Below, in pieces: positions 32,093 through 40,418 of a stretch of DNA of 48,457 nucleotides. The DNA comes from a virus. Within the stretch, counting starts at the first letter, position 1, and each line of letters begins with the position of its first letter. Made by a program: the position numbers and the translations under genes. Location of the stretch: positions 1 through 48,457 of the IMG/VR virus record IMGVR_UViG_3300005732_000028; one strand, written 5' to 3'. The notes below the pieces were generated by a model. That model saw only the letters and a list, made by a program, of their open reading frames with translations. It did no database searches and had not been told where the DNA came from.

Positions 32093-32809
32093 TTAAATCT
32101 TCTTATCAGGGAAGCCCGGTGGAGTCCAAAGTTGACCTTCATACCGCTGCAACCAAACTAAACGTGCATTCTCAAGGGCAAGAGCTTCGTCACCTTTGTA
32201 CCCTGCAACAACAGCTTGCCACATTTCTTCCTCAGTTTCAAGACCTTCTAGCATAGCTTCAGCCTTCTTAGGGCCTACCAGCTTAGCTCCTTTGATGTTG
32301 TCGGTAGAATCACCAGTCAACATTTGCTTATAGATAAAGTGCTGTGCGTCAAAGTCGCTTTGGGTAGTGAATTCGTTCTTACGGTAGTTGAAGTGCAAGC
32401 CGGGGAACTGAAGGAAGTCCTTGTCAATCCCTACGATCACGCAACCCTCATAACCAAGGCCAGCAGCCATGATACCAATCGCGTCATCGGCCTCAATACC
32501 ATGTACAACAGTTGCGTAGTACTTATCTTCCATGTACTCACGAGCATGAGGAAGAAACTTAGGCTTTGAGCCTTTCCGGTTGCCTTTGTAAGGAGCGAAC
32601 TTAGCTAGCTCAATACGAAAGTTGCCGGGTCCTGTCAAGAACATTTGGTACTTGTAGGATTCGTCTTCGCTTGCGATATCAAAACGATCAAAAATATCTC
32701 CTACGATATCGTCAATCTTCTTCTCTACATCAGAGCGAGTGCCAAACTCAAGGTCAGCAGCAAATGCCCCTTGGTATGCAATTGTGTCTGCATCAATGAT
32801 AACAAACAT
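32093..32809 (-). CDS. 5'-3' exonuclease (T7 gp6/FEN-like)
   Basis: A 238-residue PIN/FEN-type nuclease. Visible metal-binding motifs: MFVIIDADTIAYQ at the start, IEADDAIG (about 105-112), VGIDKDFLQ (about 126-134), TGDSTDNIKGAKLVGPKKA (about 164-182; the helix-hairpin-helix region). It would remove RNA primers and recycle host DNA together with endonuclease I, as in T7. SD AAAGGAA is clear. The length is short of bacterial enzymes but normal for phage. Confidence 0.9.
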   Translation of the reverse strand: MFVIIDADTIAYQGAFAADLEFGTRSDVEKKIDDIVGDIFDRFDIASEDESYKYQMFLTGPGNFRIELAKFAPYKGNRKGSKPKFLPHAREYMEDKYYATVVHGIEADDAIGIMAAGLGYEGCVIVGIDKDFLQFPGLHFNYRKNEFTTQSDFDAQHFIYKQMLTGDSTDNIKGAKLVGPKKAEAMLEGLETEEEMWQAVVAGYKGDEALALENARLVWLQRYEGQLWTPPGFPDKKI

Positions 32810-32883
32810 ATTCGTTTATTCCTTTCCTTATTATTGTACCCCAAGCCTAAACCTGAGGCACTATTGTTATCTAGGAAAGCGTC

Positions 32884-33396
32884 TTAGAAGCCAGCCAGAC
32901 CGTCAGAGCCACCTTCGGAACCTTCAAATTCAACCAGCTCAAGGACCTTAATCGCGTGGAGGGTAACAATCTTACCTTCCCAAACGTCCAAACGTACCTT
33001 AACCAGAGACTCGTTACCAATGAAACCATCAGTTTCGAAATCCCAAACGGCGTTCTCGCCTTCATCATTGGTATAGACAACCTTAGGAGCGCCCATAACC
33101 ATACCACCTTCAGCAACTTTCAGACGTGGGTTGAAGTGAGGACGCTTACACTTATAAAACAGGTTACCATCGTCATCTTCTTTGAACAGTTGGCCAACCA
33201 TACCCTTGTTAGGTACACCAGCAGCGATCATAGCTTTCTTAGTCTCTTTAGTGATAAAGACGTTAGCTACATAGTGGCCTTGCTCTGCCTCAATCTTGTT
33301 ACGGGCGTCAGAGCCTTCTGGCAGGTTTGTACCCATGTCACGGTTCTGTTCAAAAACCTTAGCGTAGGACACGGTGCCTTCAAAATCTACGAACAT
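32884..33396 (-). CDS. Single-stranded DNA-binding protein
   Basis: A 170-residue protein with an OB-fold-like beta pattern (VDFEGTVSYAKVFEQ at the start, RLDVWEGKIVTLHAIKVLEL near the end) and an acidic tail ending in GLAGF. An acidic tail with a C-terminal aromatic residue is typical of phage SSBs and is used to contact polymerase and primase-helicase. A putative zinc ligand pattern was not seen. It lies directly upstream of the exonuclease. Confidence 0.78.
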   Translation of the reverse strand: MFVDFEGTVSYAKVFEQNRDMGTNLPEGSDARNKIEAEQGHYVANVFITKETKKAMIAAGVPNKGMVGQLFKEDDDGNLFYKCKRPHFNPRLKVAEGGMVMGAPKVVYTNDEGENAVWDFETDGFIGNESLVKVRLDVWEGKIVTLHAIKVLELVEFEGSEGGSDGLAGF

Positions 33397-33473
33397 TTAT
33401 TATTCCTTCTGTAAGTTAGAGTTATTCGTTTGCCCAAAACTTAGGTTTCAGGTCTTTAGTCTTTAACCCCAGA

Positions 33474-33743
33474 CTACAGGGGATTATTTACTGTCTTGTG
33501 AACCACGTCAACAATAACGCCCAAATTCCCACGGCTAACATCAGCATTTTCCACTGGTAGCTCTACGTCATAGTGACCCTCAAGGTCAAACAATATCGAA
33601 ACCGTGTCCAGAGAGTCAAGGCCAACATCTTCTAGGGTGGTTTCCTCGGTCAAATCCTCAAGTTTAACACCTCGGGATACCTCAGTTGCACCATAGATAT
33701 AGGTCTTTACTGTCTCAAGTACTTCTTCTCGTGTAACTGTCAT
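33474..33743 (-). CDS. Acyl carrier protein
   Basis: An 89-residue acidic helical protein with the phosphopantetheine site GLDSLDTVSI (S44), preceded by TLEDV and followed by LFDLEGHYDVELP, the standard ACP layout. It would carry acyl groups as a thioester after loading by a host phosphopantetheinyl transferase. No acyltransferase or fatty acid gene was recognised in the phage. The N-terminal 25 residues are longer than in E. coli AcpP. A copy of the CCGNGGGAATT element lies inside its 3' end. It overlaps the next gene by 4 bases. Confidence 0.85.
   Translation of the reverse strand: MTVTREEVLETVKTYIYGATEVSRGVKLEDLTEETTLEDVGLDSLDTVSILFDLEGHYDVELPVENADVSRGNLGVIVDVVHKTVNNPL
33524..33534 (-). 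repeat. Isolated copy of the CCGNGGGAATT element
   Basis: Read leftward this is CCGTGGGAATT, inside the ACP gene and in a different reading frame from the copies at 42.2-43.1 kb. It is the only exact copy noticed outside that cluster. Confidence 0.6.
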
Positions 33744-33928
33744 TCTACTGTCTCCAATGTGAGTCGATACCCGTCCTTTGTAACGTAGGGGATGCCGCTC
33801 GTCAAGAGCTTTCTTGCAATAAAAGGTTGACCTAGGGTTTTAGCCCCAAGTACTTCAGGAGATACGTCATCCTCAAAGGTCGATGCCAGTTTCCTTTCGC
33901 CCCAATGACTAACTGTCAAAAGTTTCAT
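33740..33928 (-). CDS. Hypothetical protein (62 aa)
   Basis: A 62-residue protein (start MKLLTVSHWGERKLA) with SD GGAAGGG upstream of the ATG. It overlaps the ACP gene and the membrane-protein gene by 4 bases on each side. No family is recognised. Translational coupling to ACP suggests a shared role but nothing more. Confidence 0.6.
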   Translation of the reverse strand: MKLLTVSHWGERKLASTFEDDVSPEVLGAKTLGQPFIARKLLTSGIPYVTKDGYRLTLETVE

Positions 33929-34068
33929 TTAATATCCCTTCCGATTTCTGTTGGGGTTAGGAGTGCACTCTCAAAAGATGACCCCGCCGATGCTAGCGCA
34001 AGCAGTACTAAGAAAAAGATAACGACTGCATAGTTAATAAGGCTGTCAATCGAAATCTTTAACTTCAC
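33925..34068 (-). CDS. Small membrane protein (47 aa)
   Basis: Start GTG 34068, overlapping the upstream TGA (GTGA). The 47-residue product has one transmembrane segment (YAVVIFFLVLLALASAG) after a basic N-terminus, then a polar tail. It could be anchored in the inner membrane. Its position next to the ACP gene is intriguing because both could act at the membrane. No family is recognised. Confidence 0.55.
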   Translation of the reverse strand: MKLKISIDSLINYAVVIFFLVLLALASAGSSFESALLTPTEIGRDIK

Positions 34069-34244
34069 GATGCCTCACCCTCAATAGTAGTGATCACTTC
34101 GTCAACAGTGTGCATGGGGAAGATCCTAGAGCTTTTCTCCGAACGCAGCACCAGAACTCCCTCCTCAACATCTAAGTCCATCACCTCAGAATGTTCTGAT
34201 TTTCGACCGTCTGTCCGATAGACCTTTACAAAATATGTTGTCAT
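34065..34244 (-). CDS. Hypothetical protein (59 aa)
   Basis: ATG 34244 follows GGAGAG; an upstream start at 34301 would overlap the zinc protein gene extensively. The 59-residue beta-rich product reads MTTYFVKVYRTDGRKSEHSE at its start and ends in a helix-like VDEVITTIEGEAS. No family is recognised. Both ends overlap neighbours by 4 bases. Confidence 0.6.
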   Translation of the reverse strand: MTTYFVKVYRTDGRKSEHSEVMDLDVEEGVLVLRSEKSSRIFPMHTVDEVITTIEGEAS

Positions 34245-34411
34245 TCCACTCTCTCCAAAGTTACTGTTGTGATTTCCGACAACACACGCTTTCCTGCACA
34301 TGTGTCACAAGGTACCGTCTCACCATGAGCTTCCCTTGTTCTAGGTGTTACCATTGTTCCGCTGCCCTTGCAAGAGAAACATAGTACAATTCTACTTGAT
34401 ACCTTTTTCAT
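34241..34411 (-). CDS. Small DnaJ-type zinc-finger protein (56 aa)
   Basis: A 56-residue protein with two CxxC pairs, CFSCKGSGT and CDTCAGKR, spaced like the CxxCxGxG repeats of DnaJ. It should bind one zinc ion. Both ends overlap neighbours as ATGA. No larger domain is present. It might bind nucleic acid or another protein. Confidence 0.65.
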   Translation of the reverse strand: MKKVSSRIVLCFSCKGSGTMVTPRTREAHGETVPCDTCAGKRVLSEITTVTLERVE

Positions 34412-34710
34412 TTATCAATCAGCTTACCATAAAGTAATCCGGCAGCTTTACCTTTTTGCCAAATCCTCTCAAGGGCTGCACGATTAGGGTGTTTATGAAC
34501 CCACATACCAGTGTCACTGTGAAATTCACGTTTGAAGTACTCATCAAGTTTGCCATTTGTTGTTGCAATAGATGTATCAATAGTTCTAGAAAGCTCATCG
34601 TATTCTCCATCGGATAAGAAACTCTCGCTATGCCTCTCGTAAGCATGTGCAGCTACAGATAGCATGATTCGGTTTCTGGTTTCAACTTCTACTTCAGAAC
34701 CCCAAGCCAT
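34408..34710 (-). CDS. Hypothetical protein (100 aa)
   Basis: Start ATG 34710 shares its A with the previous stop (TAATG); a TTG four codons earlier is unlikely. The helical, charged protein contains AAHAYERHSESFLSDGEYDEL, which loosely recalls the N-terminal helices of NAD-dependent DNA ligases (YYxxxxPxISDxEYDxL), but no ligase domain follows. TGMWVHKHPNRAALERIW near its end looks like a conserved phage segment. No function is assigned. Confidence 0.6.
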   Translation of the reverse strand: MAWGSEVEVETRNRIMLSVAAHAYERHSESFLSDGEYDELSRTIDTSIATTNGKLDEYFKREFHSDTGMWVHKHPNRAALERIWQKGKAAGLLYGKLIDK

Positions 34711-34877
34711 TAAATCGGCCAAGCTTGGACTGTAGTTGCCATAGGGTAAACTCCTTTGTAGAGTTGCCTCAGTGCCATATCTACAGTACCTTCCCCAGAG
34801 TAGATAAAGTAAAGCTCAAACTCCAAAGCACCGTGGGGAAAATCTACTCGCACCCGCCAGTTGTTTGGCTCATCCAT
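34710..34877 (-). CDS. Hypothetical protein (55 aa)
   Basis: ATG 34877 lies one base after the upstream stop and follows GGGG. A start at 34934 would overlap the oxygenase gene by 56 bases and is less likely. The 55-residue product (start MDEPNNWRVRVDFPHGALEF) is beta-rich with a helical end. No family is recognised. Confidence 0.55.
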   Translation of the reverse strand: MDEPNNWRVRVDFPHGALEFELYFIYSGEGTVDMALRQLYKGVYPMATTVQAWPI

Positions 34878-34878
34878 A

Positions 34879-35538
34879 TTACCACCCCAGATCTTCATAG
34901 GGCAGGTACGTTTGAACCTGATTGCGTTTTTCATTACGGGCAGTACTCAAAGTGTTAAAAGATGCGCGAAAGAAGAATCGGAAACCGTGGCCAGTCGCTG
35001 GGGTTGTGTTGTGGTAGTCGTAGGCGTCAAACAGGTAGAACTTCCCGCTCTCAACCTGTCGAGTTACAATATTCCCAGCTTTGATTTGACCCTTAATAAT
35101 TTGAGACCTTACACCCCACAAGTTTTCTTTAGACTGGTCCACAGGTGGGAAATTCAAGTAGGAGAGGCTTGAGTTACCTTCAGGAAATTCTGTGAGTGAA
35201 CCAGAACCACAGTCAACAACAAAGAGAACGTGCCTAATGTCCTTACGTCTGTTACTTCCCAGCAGGACATGACCGTTGTTATCCCGAGGTACAGCATCAC
35301 AATGCCAACCGGGAATAGAAGGGAACCAACCGGGCTTCAACATATGAACACGAGTGTCAATGATCACGTTATCTTCTTTCGTGTCTGCAAACTGGCTAAT
35401 AAAGTCTACAGCGTGTTTGGTCAGAGGTCCACCATTGTTATACGCAAAGGACGGAGTTGCACTAAACACCATTGGTTCGTTTTTGATAGTTTCCTCATTT
35501 GGAGAGATATTACCACGGCACATTTCTCGAATAGTCAT
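34879..35538 (-). CDS. Probable 2-oxoglutarate/Fe(II) oxygenase-fold protein
   Basis: A 219-residue protein with the HxD...H...R pattern of 2OG-Fe(II) oxygenases: GWHCDAVPRD (HxD, about residues 78-80) and YHNTTPATGHGFRFFFRAS (H about 176, R in FRFFFRAS). The double-stranded beta-helix is suggested by strands between them. The substrate is unknown; nucleic acid, nucleotide or protein are possible. It lies directly after the DNA polymerase gene in transcription order. SD AAAAGGAA is strong. The call is by motif only. Confidence 0.55.
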   Translation of the reverse strand: MTIREMCRGNISPNEETIKNEPMVFSATPSFAYNNGGPLTKHAVDFISQFADTKEDNVIIDTRVHMLKPGWFPSIPGWHCDAVPRDNNGHVLLGSNRRKDIRHVLFVVDCGSGSLTEFPEGNSSLSYLNFPPVDQSKENLWGVRSQIIKGQIKAGNIVTRQVESGKFYLFDAYDYHNTTPATGHGFRFFFRASFNTLSTARNEKRNQVQTYLPYEDLGW

Positions 35539-35569
35539 CAGTTGGTTCCTTTTCTAAGGTTACATCAAG

Positions 35570-37612
35570 CTAGTGAATATCACTATAAGCATTACCAAAC
35601 TGTACGTCAACACCTAAATCAACATTCAATCGGATTTGTTCGTTAGTCATATCGTTAGCTTTCATCAGGATCTTCTTATGGACTTCCTCATCACCAATCT
35701 TCACAAGGTCAATATGTTCATCATGGAATTGCCCGATGACTTTAACACCTTGTGCCCGAATGTTTGCCAATTCCATGTCGAAACAGAATACACCCGTACC
35801 TTGGTTAAGAGTGCTGAACTTATCCTTCTCAGACCGGAGTTGGTACCAGAATCGTGACACAGGGTTTAGTAGCCATCGTGACCCATCCCGCATCTTCTGT
35901 ACCTTGAGTTTCTTCACAGCTTTGTTGACCGCGAAATTCTTCTTCCAGTAGGCCTCTAGAAGTTCCTCACACTGGGCCACAGGAAGGCCACTAGAGCGGC
36001 TTAGACCCTTGGCGGCAATGCCGTATACCGCAGAGTAGTTAACCACCTTGTACGCCTTACGTATGCCCTTCAGTTCCTTAAACCGGGTAACGTTCTGCAC
36101 AACCTTCAGGATAGGGTCGTCATCTTCAGCAGTATCCATCTGACCATAGAAATCATAATCCTCTTTGGTTACCTTGCCAGAGAATACCGCTAGGGCTAGG
36201 TGAGGGTCATAACCCGGTTGACTCATTTCCTCTACATAAGCAGGGTCATGGGGTTTCATCCAGTGCCGTTTTGTTGTATCCTCTAGGGAAACCATGTCAG
36301 AACCGCACAACACATAACCTTCAGGTGCAATCAGACAAGCACGAATGTCACGTCCATAAGGCTTATCAACACCGGGTAGGTTTACACAAGGTTTCGAGTG
36401 CTTGAGACGGAATGTATTGGTGAGTCCAGTGGCACCAGCCTCTACATAACCTTCAGAATCTACCTTAGACAGGAAAGCTTTGGCAATACCCAATCGGTGA
36501 CTTACAACAGTGAGACCCTCTAGAGCAGACAACTCGGGGAATTTTTCGACTAGTAGGAGTACAGAATCAGTTAGTTCTCCCTCTTTACGGACCTGAGGAA
36601 TTTGCTTGTCCTTGCCCGTAGCTTTCTCCTTAGTGAACTTCCAAGTGCAAGGTTCCCAACCTAAGGAATAAAGCCAATCTTTTACCTGTTGGTGAGACTT
36701 AGGATTACCGTCTTCATAACCTTTGACAGTCTCAAATGATTGTACTCCTTCGGGCTGGCAAGCTTCCTTACGTGCTTTCTCGAAGTTTACCGCATGAGAA
36801 CTTAGTTCCCCGTCTTTCTTGCGCCAAACCTTAGGTCTCTTGTGCTCCTTCATCACCGGGATCTTAGGCATTACTGCAACCAGAGATACAAGAGCTTCTT
36901 CCTCAAGTTTGGCCAGCTTGTCCCGCAAGGCTTCACAGTGAGGGATATCAATGCGCCACTTGTACTTATACTGCTCAAACAAACAGTCATTCTTGAAGTT
37001 CATATACTTGATTAGACGTACAGCATCTTCCGGCAAAACCCAGGAAAACTCAGGGCTAAGGAAATTAACGCCTTCAATATATTCGTCACTAGTGACAGAC
37101 ACAGGCTTAGACATAGTATAGAGTGCAACAAGCTTAGCGCGGAGTACCTTCCAAACGTGCATATTAATGCGAACGTCTGACTCGCAACGGAAGGTGTAGT
37201 CTTCACGTGTGAGGTCTTTCCAATCTTTAATTGGCGGCTTAGGGACACCAGCCTCTTGACCATAGGACTCGAGTCCATGCTTATCTCGCTTATAGTTTAG
37301 GTACCATGACAGAGGCAGCGTATCCACAAAGTTACCCCGTGGTTCGTACTCAATACCTAGGAGTTTCAGGAGGGTGGGCATGTCATAACCCATAATGTGA
37401 TGGCCAATAAAGGTCCGGTCCTCTCGGAAGAACGAACGGATCTCATCATAGCCGTAGATAGACACTGGCTTTTCCATGGTTGTATCTTGGTAAGACAACA
37501 CATGAAGCTTTGTCACCCCATGGTACAGGTCATCACCCTCAATATCAAAGATGGTTTCTAGGCGAGTACCCTTAGGTACCCTCCCAAATTGTTTCGATGG
37601 TTTCTTGATCAT
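35570..37612 (-). CDS. DNA polymerase, family A (T7-like)
   Basis: A 680-residue replicative polymerase. Exonuclease motifs: FDIEGD (D23, E25), GHHIMGYDMPTL (D77) and YTFRCESDVRI (D146). Polymerase motifs: A GSDMVSLEDTTKRH (D439), B RKAYKVVNYSAVYG (518-531), C GQFHDEHIDL (D631). Both activities look intact. Motif A is unusual, with SLED in place of the common SGLELR-like run. The start shares bases with the primase-helicase stop (TAATG), so the two replication enzymes are translationally coupled. Confidence 0.94.
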   Translation of the reverse strand: MIKKPSKQFGRVPKGTRLETIFDIEGDDLYHGVTKLHVLSYQDTTMEKPVSIYGYDEIRSFFREDRTFIGHHIMGYDMPTLLKLLGIEYEPRGNFVDTLPLSWYLNYKRDKHGLESYGQEAGVPKPPIKDWKDLTREDYTFRCESDVRINMHVWKVLRAKLVALYTMSKPVSVTSDEYIEGVNFLSPEFSWVLPEDAVRLIKYMNFKNDCLFEQYKYKWRIDIPHCEALRDKLAKLEEEALVSLVAVMPKIPVMKEHKRPKVWRKKDGELSSHAVNFEKARKEACQPEGVQSFETVKGYEDGNPKSHQQVKDWLYSLGWEPCTWKFTKEKATGKDKQIPQVRKEGELTDSVLLLVEKFPELSALEGLTVVSHRLGIAKAFLSKVDSEGYVEAGATGLTNTFRLKHSKPCVNLPGVDKPYGRDIRACLIAPEGYVLCGSDMVSLEDTTKRHWMKPHDPAYVEEMSQPGYDPHLALAVFSGKVTKEDYDFYGQMDTAEDDDPILKVVQNVTRFKELKGIRKAYKVVNYSAVYGIAAKGLSRSSGLPVAQCEELLEAYWKKNFAVNKAVKKLKVQKMRDGSRWLLNPVSRFWYQLRSEKDKFSTLNQGTGVFCFDMELANIRAQGVKVIGQFHDEHIDLVKIGDEEVHKKILMKANDMTNEQIRLNVDLGVDVQFGNAYSDIH

Positions 37613-39267
37613 TAGAAATCGGGTTCCTTCTGCCCCTCAAATTGTGGTCGATCCTCAAGAGGTTCAACAGTTGTAGTATCAGGATCATAGCGCAGAGCGC
37701 CAACGTAACCAGTAGTCCCGAAAGGACGGTTCTTAGATTGGTTGATAATTGTGGTGTTCTTTTCATCCTCGTCTTCAGTCTCTTTGTTGCGTTCAAGCTC
37801 AAGAACCACAATAGCTTCTTCCTCAATTGCGCTTGCGTACTTTGTCCTACCGTCGCTATTGACGTGAGAGATACACACGATACCAATATTGGCCTCTTTA
37901 GAGAACTCTACGAGCTTTACCCCAAGTTCTGTCAGGTTGTTGGTCGCGTTGTCTACACCAGAGAGGTACGCAAGACGCTGCAAGTGGTCAATAAAGATGA
38001 AATCAGCCTCATGGAAAACCACAGCATTCTTGATTTGCTGCAACGTAGACTCAATAGCATCAGCCGTATCAATTGTAAAGGTGGTAAATTTGTCACCCTG
38101 CACAACAGCACGTACAGCTTCCTCTACTTCCTCAGGGCTGACCCAAGATTCTTCGGCATCAATCAGTGTGTTGACGTTCTTACCAATCTCATAAGTTGCC
38201 AACCCACGGGCTGTAGTAGAGGCCATCTCTTCCATAAACAGGGCAGACACAGAAACATTACACTGAGTAACCAAGTGGTGGCTGATGTATCGCAACAAAG
38301 AGGTCTTACCGGTGCCGGGTGGTGCCTTGAGGATCGAAATACCCCCACGGATGATACGCATGGGATTTCCTTGCTCATTCAGGATTGGGACCTCTACAAA
38401 GGTATAGGGGTTCTCCTCAGTCAAGGATTTAACAAGGTCATCTTCAGACATAAAGCCAGCAGGACTATAGAGCTTAGCGCCCCACCAAGCATTAGTGAAA
38501 GCCTGCATTTGTCCGTCTTGCAACATTTCGTTAGGGTCTTTGTAGTCCCCAAGATTCATTTGGTAGACCTTAGCCCCAAACATTAGTGCAAGCTTACTGG
38601 CGATCTGGTTGCCTTGCTTGTCGTTATCTGTAGCTAGAATGATCTTCTCAAACGAGTCAAGGTACTTCTGCATTTTCTTGTAGAACTTACCGCTTGGGTT
38701 AGCACTCGGCAGAGACACTACAGGGTTGACATAAGATCCACCTTTGTTAATCATCTGGTATGCAGACAGGGCATCAAGTTCCCCCTCAACAATAGTGATC
38801 ATCTTATTGCAGCCAGCGGGAAACAAGTTCATCCCAAAAAGTTCGTCTGCCGCAAAGCCGTTAGTTGCAGCAAAGCCTTCCTTAGGTAACTTTCGGATCT
38901 TACTGGCACCGCTTGGGTACGGGTAGAACTGTTGAGTGTCTGTTGTTGTGACACCAAACTTTTCCATGATGTTCGCCTTAATCCCCCGCATTGAGACAAA
39001 GGAACCACGTGCATTAGCCTTAGGTTCTTCGACAACAACAGGCTCGTTAGAATCATCTTCTGTTGCAAAGTCATCTTTAGGTCCTTCACTACCTTTGGCT
39101 GGTAGGGGATACTTATCCTTAACCCAATCAAAACGACTAGGCATATTCTTCTTAGGGTAACTCATGTCACAGGAATGACACTTACCATAGCCCTCAGGAT
39201 TCCAACTGAAAGCATCAGTCGATCCACAAGACTCATAAGGGCAAGCTTGGTGGTTTACATTAGACAT
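37612..39267 (-). CDS. Bifunctional DNA primase-helicase (T7 gp4-like)
   Basis: ATG 39267 is chosen because GGAGAG lies six bases upstream. The protein has 551 residues. Order: a zinc finger with CPYESC and CHSC (C9, C14, C30, C33), a Toprim domain with VEGELDA (E161) and ATDNDKQG (D214, D216), then a RecA-like helicase with Walker A PPGTGKTS (about 316-323) and Walker B DFIFIDHLQ (D427). It unwinds DNA and makes primers for the polymerase encoded immediately downstream. It overlaps the cupin-like gene by 8 bases. Confidence 0.94.
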   Translation of the reverse strand: MSNVNHQACPYESCGSTDAFSWNPEGYGKCHSCDMSYPKKNMPSRFDWVKDKYPLPAKGSEGPKDDFATEDDSNEPVVVEEPKANARGSFVSMRGIKANIMEKFGVTTTDTQQFYPYPSGASKIRKLPKEGFAATNGFAADELFGMNLFPAGCNKMITIVEGELDALSAYQMINKGGSYVNPVVSLPSANPSGKFYKKMQKYLDSFEKIILATDNDKQGNQIASKLALMFGAKVYQMNLGDYKDPNEMLQDGQMQAFTNAWWGAKLYSPAGFMSEDDLVKSLTEENPYTFVEVPILNEQGNPMRIIRGGISILKAPPGTGKTSLLRYISHHLVTQCNVSVSALFMEEMASTTARGLATYEIGKNVNTLIDAEESWVSPEEVEEAVRAVVQGDKFTTFTIDTADAIESTLQQIKNAVVFHEADFIFIDHLQRLAYLSGVDNATNNLTELGVKLVEFSKEANIGIVCISHVNSDGRTKYASAIEEEAIVVLELERNKETEDEDEKNTTIINQSKNRPFGTTGYVGALRYDPDTTTVEPLEDRPQFEGQKEPDF

Positions 39268-39880
39268 TGTACTCTCCAATCAAATTAGGCTCTGGTTTCT
39301 CATTGGGACCAAGATTCTCTCGGCTACGTCCCTCATGGTCAAACCACCCGAGACCGTCAGTGCGCCACAGGTAGGGACTATGCCCCTCAGTTGTCCACCA
39401 CTTATCGTCATACTTACGCATTGGCCCAAACACTTTCCCCGTGTCCGAAACGTAAGACTTACCAACCTCCAAAGTAACAGGTTTCGAAGGTTTACGGCTG
39501 ACTACTTTGCGGCCATGCTCAAGGGTGTTAACAACACCATTAGGTTCGGTCTCTGTCCAAGTCTTTGCCCAAGGTCCACGGATTGTAAAGCACCAACTAG
39601 TTTCCTCACAGTGGACCTTGTGGTTATTGTCTCTACGGGTAACCTTAGGCCACCAAGAGCGTTTGTACTTAGTCCAGAAGTCTTGTCCGTGTTTCTGTTC
39701 CCAGATCCGACCCCAGAGGAACCAAGTCCAAGCGTGAAAGGCGTGAGTATGCATATTCTCTCTGCACCCTTTGTTGAACTTGATTAGGGCAACACCCCCA
39801 AGCCACTTAATCTCAAACAAGTGGTAAATGTCTACAGGAGAGTTAGGGCCACCATCTTTAGTCTTCTCTAAGAATCGCAT
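39260..39880 (-). CDS. Cupin-like hypothetical protein (206 aa)
   Basis: A 206-residue protein rich in tryptophan, histidine and lysine. ENMHTHAFHAWTWFLWG and HKVHCEETSWCFTIRGPW look like the two metal-site strands of a small cupin barrel. The C-terminal part has repeated W and G-rich segments (KYDDKWWTTEGHSPYLWRT). No enzyme activity can be named. It precedes the primase-helicase gene in the operon. Confidence 0.55.
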   Translation of the reverse strand: MRFLEKTKDGGPNSPVDIYHLFEIKWLGGVALIKFNKGCRENMHTHAFHAWTWFLWGRIWEQKHGQDFWTKYKRSWWPKVTRRDNNHKVHCEETSWCFTIRGPWAKTWTETEPNGVVNTLEHGRKVVSRKPSKPVTLEVGKSYVSDTGKVFGPMRKYDDKWWTTEGHSPYLWRTDGLGWFDHEGRSRENLGPNEKPEPNLIGEYNV

Positions 39881-39881
39881 A

Positions 39882-40022
39882 TCAAATCCCTATCGAAACG
39901 CAGATAATGGCACCCACACCAGAGACTACGGCTAGTACAAAAAGGCCAAAACGCCAATCGGTTTCCTCTCTAATATAACCTACTAAACTTCCACCGCAAA
40001 TGGCTGATAACATGTAACCCAT
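39882..40022 (-). CDS. Small membrane protein, two transmembrane segments (46 aa)
   Basis: ATG 40022 follows AAGGAG seven bases upstream. The 46-residue product has a first hydrophobic segment (YMLSAICGGSLVGYI), a short charged turn (REETDWR) and a second (FGLFVLAVVSGVGAIICVSI). It could form a hairpin in the inner membrane, like a small holin or a superinfection-exclusion protein. It lies next to the lipoprotein gene, so a cell-surface role is possible. Confidence 0.6.
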   Translation of the reverse strand: MGYMLSAICGGSLVGYIREETDWRFGLFVLAVVSGVGAIICVSIGI

Positions 40023-40032
40023 CTTTGACTCC

Positions 40033-40278
40033 TTACTTTACAATACCAGAGGAAGCGACAATAACAGCACTGGATACTACTGCACCGACAGAGCCAGACT
40101 GAGAGGCAGAGCCATGGTAGTAGCCTTCTTTAACACAGTCCAAAGTTGGGACACGCTCAGTTTCGATCCGGTATCCAATCCGATGGCACAGGTTCTCTGC
40201 GTTGACAACAAGTTGCTCCTGATCTGCACAGGCCGAAACACTAAGGGCAGCTACTAGGGCTAGAATTACTTTACGCAT
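40033..40278 (-). CDS. Small lipoprotein (81 aa)
   Basis: ATG 40278 follows AAGGAAA. A signal peptide MRKVILALVAALSVSAC ends in lipobox VSAC (C17). The mature part has two more cysteines and a glycine- and serine-rich end with a hydrophobic stretch. It is expected in the cell envelope. Because it is made with early or middle genes, superinfection exclusion or receptor masking is a reasonable guess. The start lies inside the upstream gene. Confidence 0.7.
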   Translation of the reverse strand: MRKVILALVAALSVSACADQEQLVVNAENLCHRIGYRIETERVPTLDCVKEGYYHGSASQSGSVGAVVSSAVIVASSGIVK

Positions 40279-40418
40279 GTGATGTTTTCCTTCTTCCAAG
40301 ATTTAAAGTTACGTTCTGCTATCTGCACTTCTACAGCATTCTCAACCGTCTTGCAAGAGTTATATTTCTCTTGTGCAGCCCGCAGTTTCTCTAGCGAGAG
40401 TCGATCTTTCTTAGTCAT
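40266..40418 (-). CDS. Small basic helical protein (50 aa)
   Basis: ATG 40418 overlaps the end of the 78-residue gene. The 50-residue product is charged and helical (MTKKDRLSLEKLRAAQEKYN). Its last 13 bases overlap the lipoprotein gene in another frame, and its codons carry the lipoprotein's SD. No family is recognised. Translational coupling with the lipoprotein is likely. Confidence 0.55.
   Translation of the reverse strand: MTKKDRLSLEKLRAAQEKYNSCKTVENAVEVQIAERNFKSWKKENITCVK

Noticed and set aside
33429-33480. Leftward hairpin CCCC/GGGG after the ACP gene as a terminator
   Set aside because: The stem is only 4 strong pairs with a mismatch next to it and no T-run follows, so it is too weak to list.
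37642-38586. A 314-codon frame antisense to the primase-helicase
   Set aside because: The sense strand carries all helicase and primase motifs; the antisense frame has no SD or domain.
39893-39903. ATCGAAACGC as a further early promoter element
   Set aside because: No promoter boxes lie at the right distance on the plus strand, and it is inside a leftward coding sequence. Likely chance.
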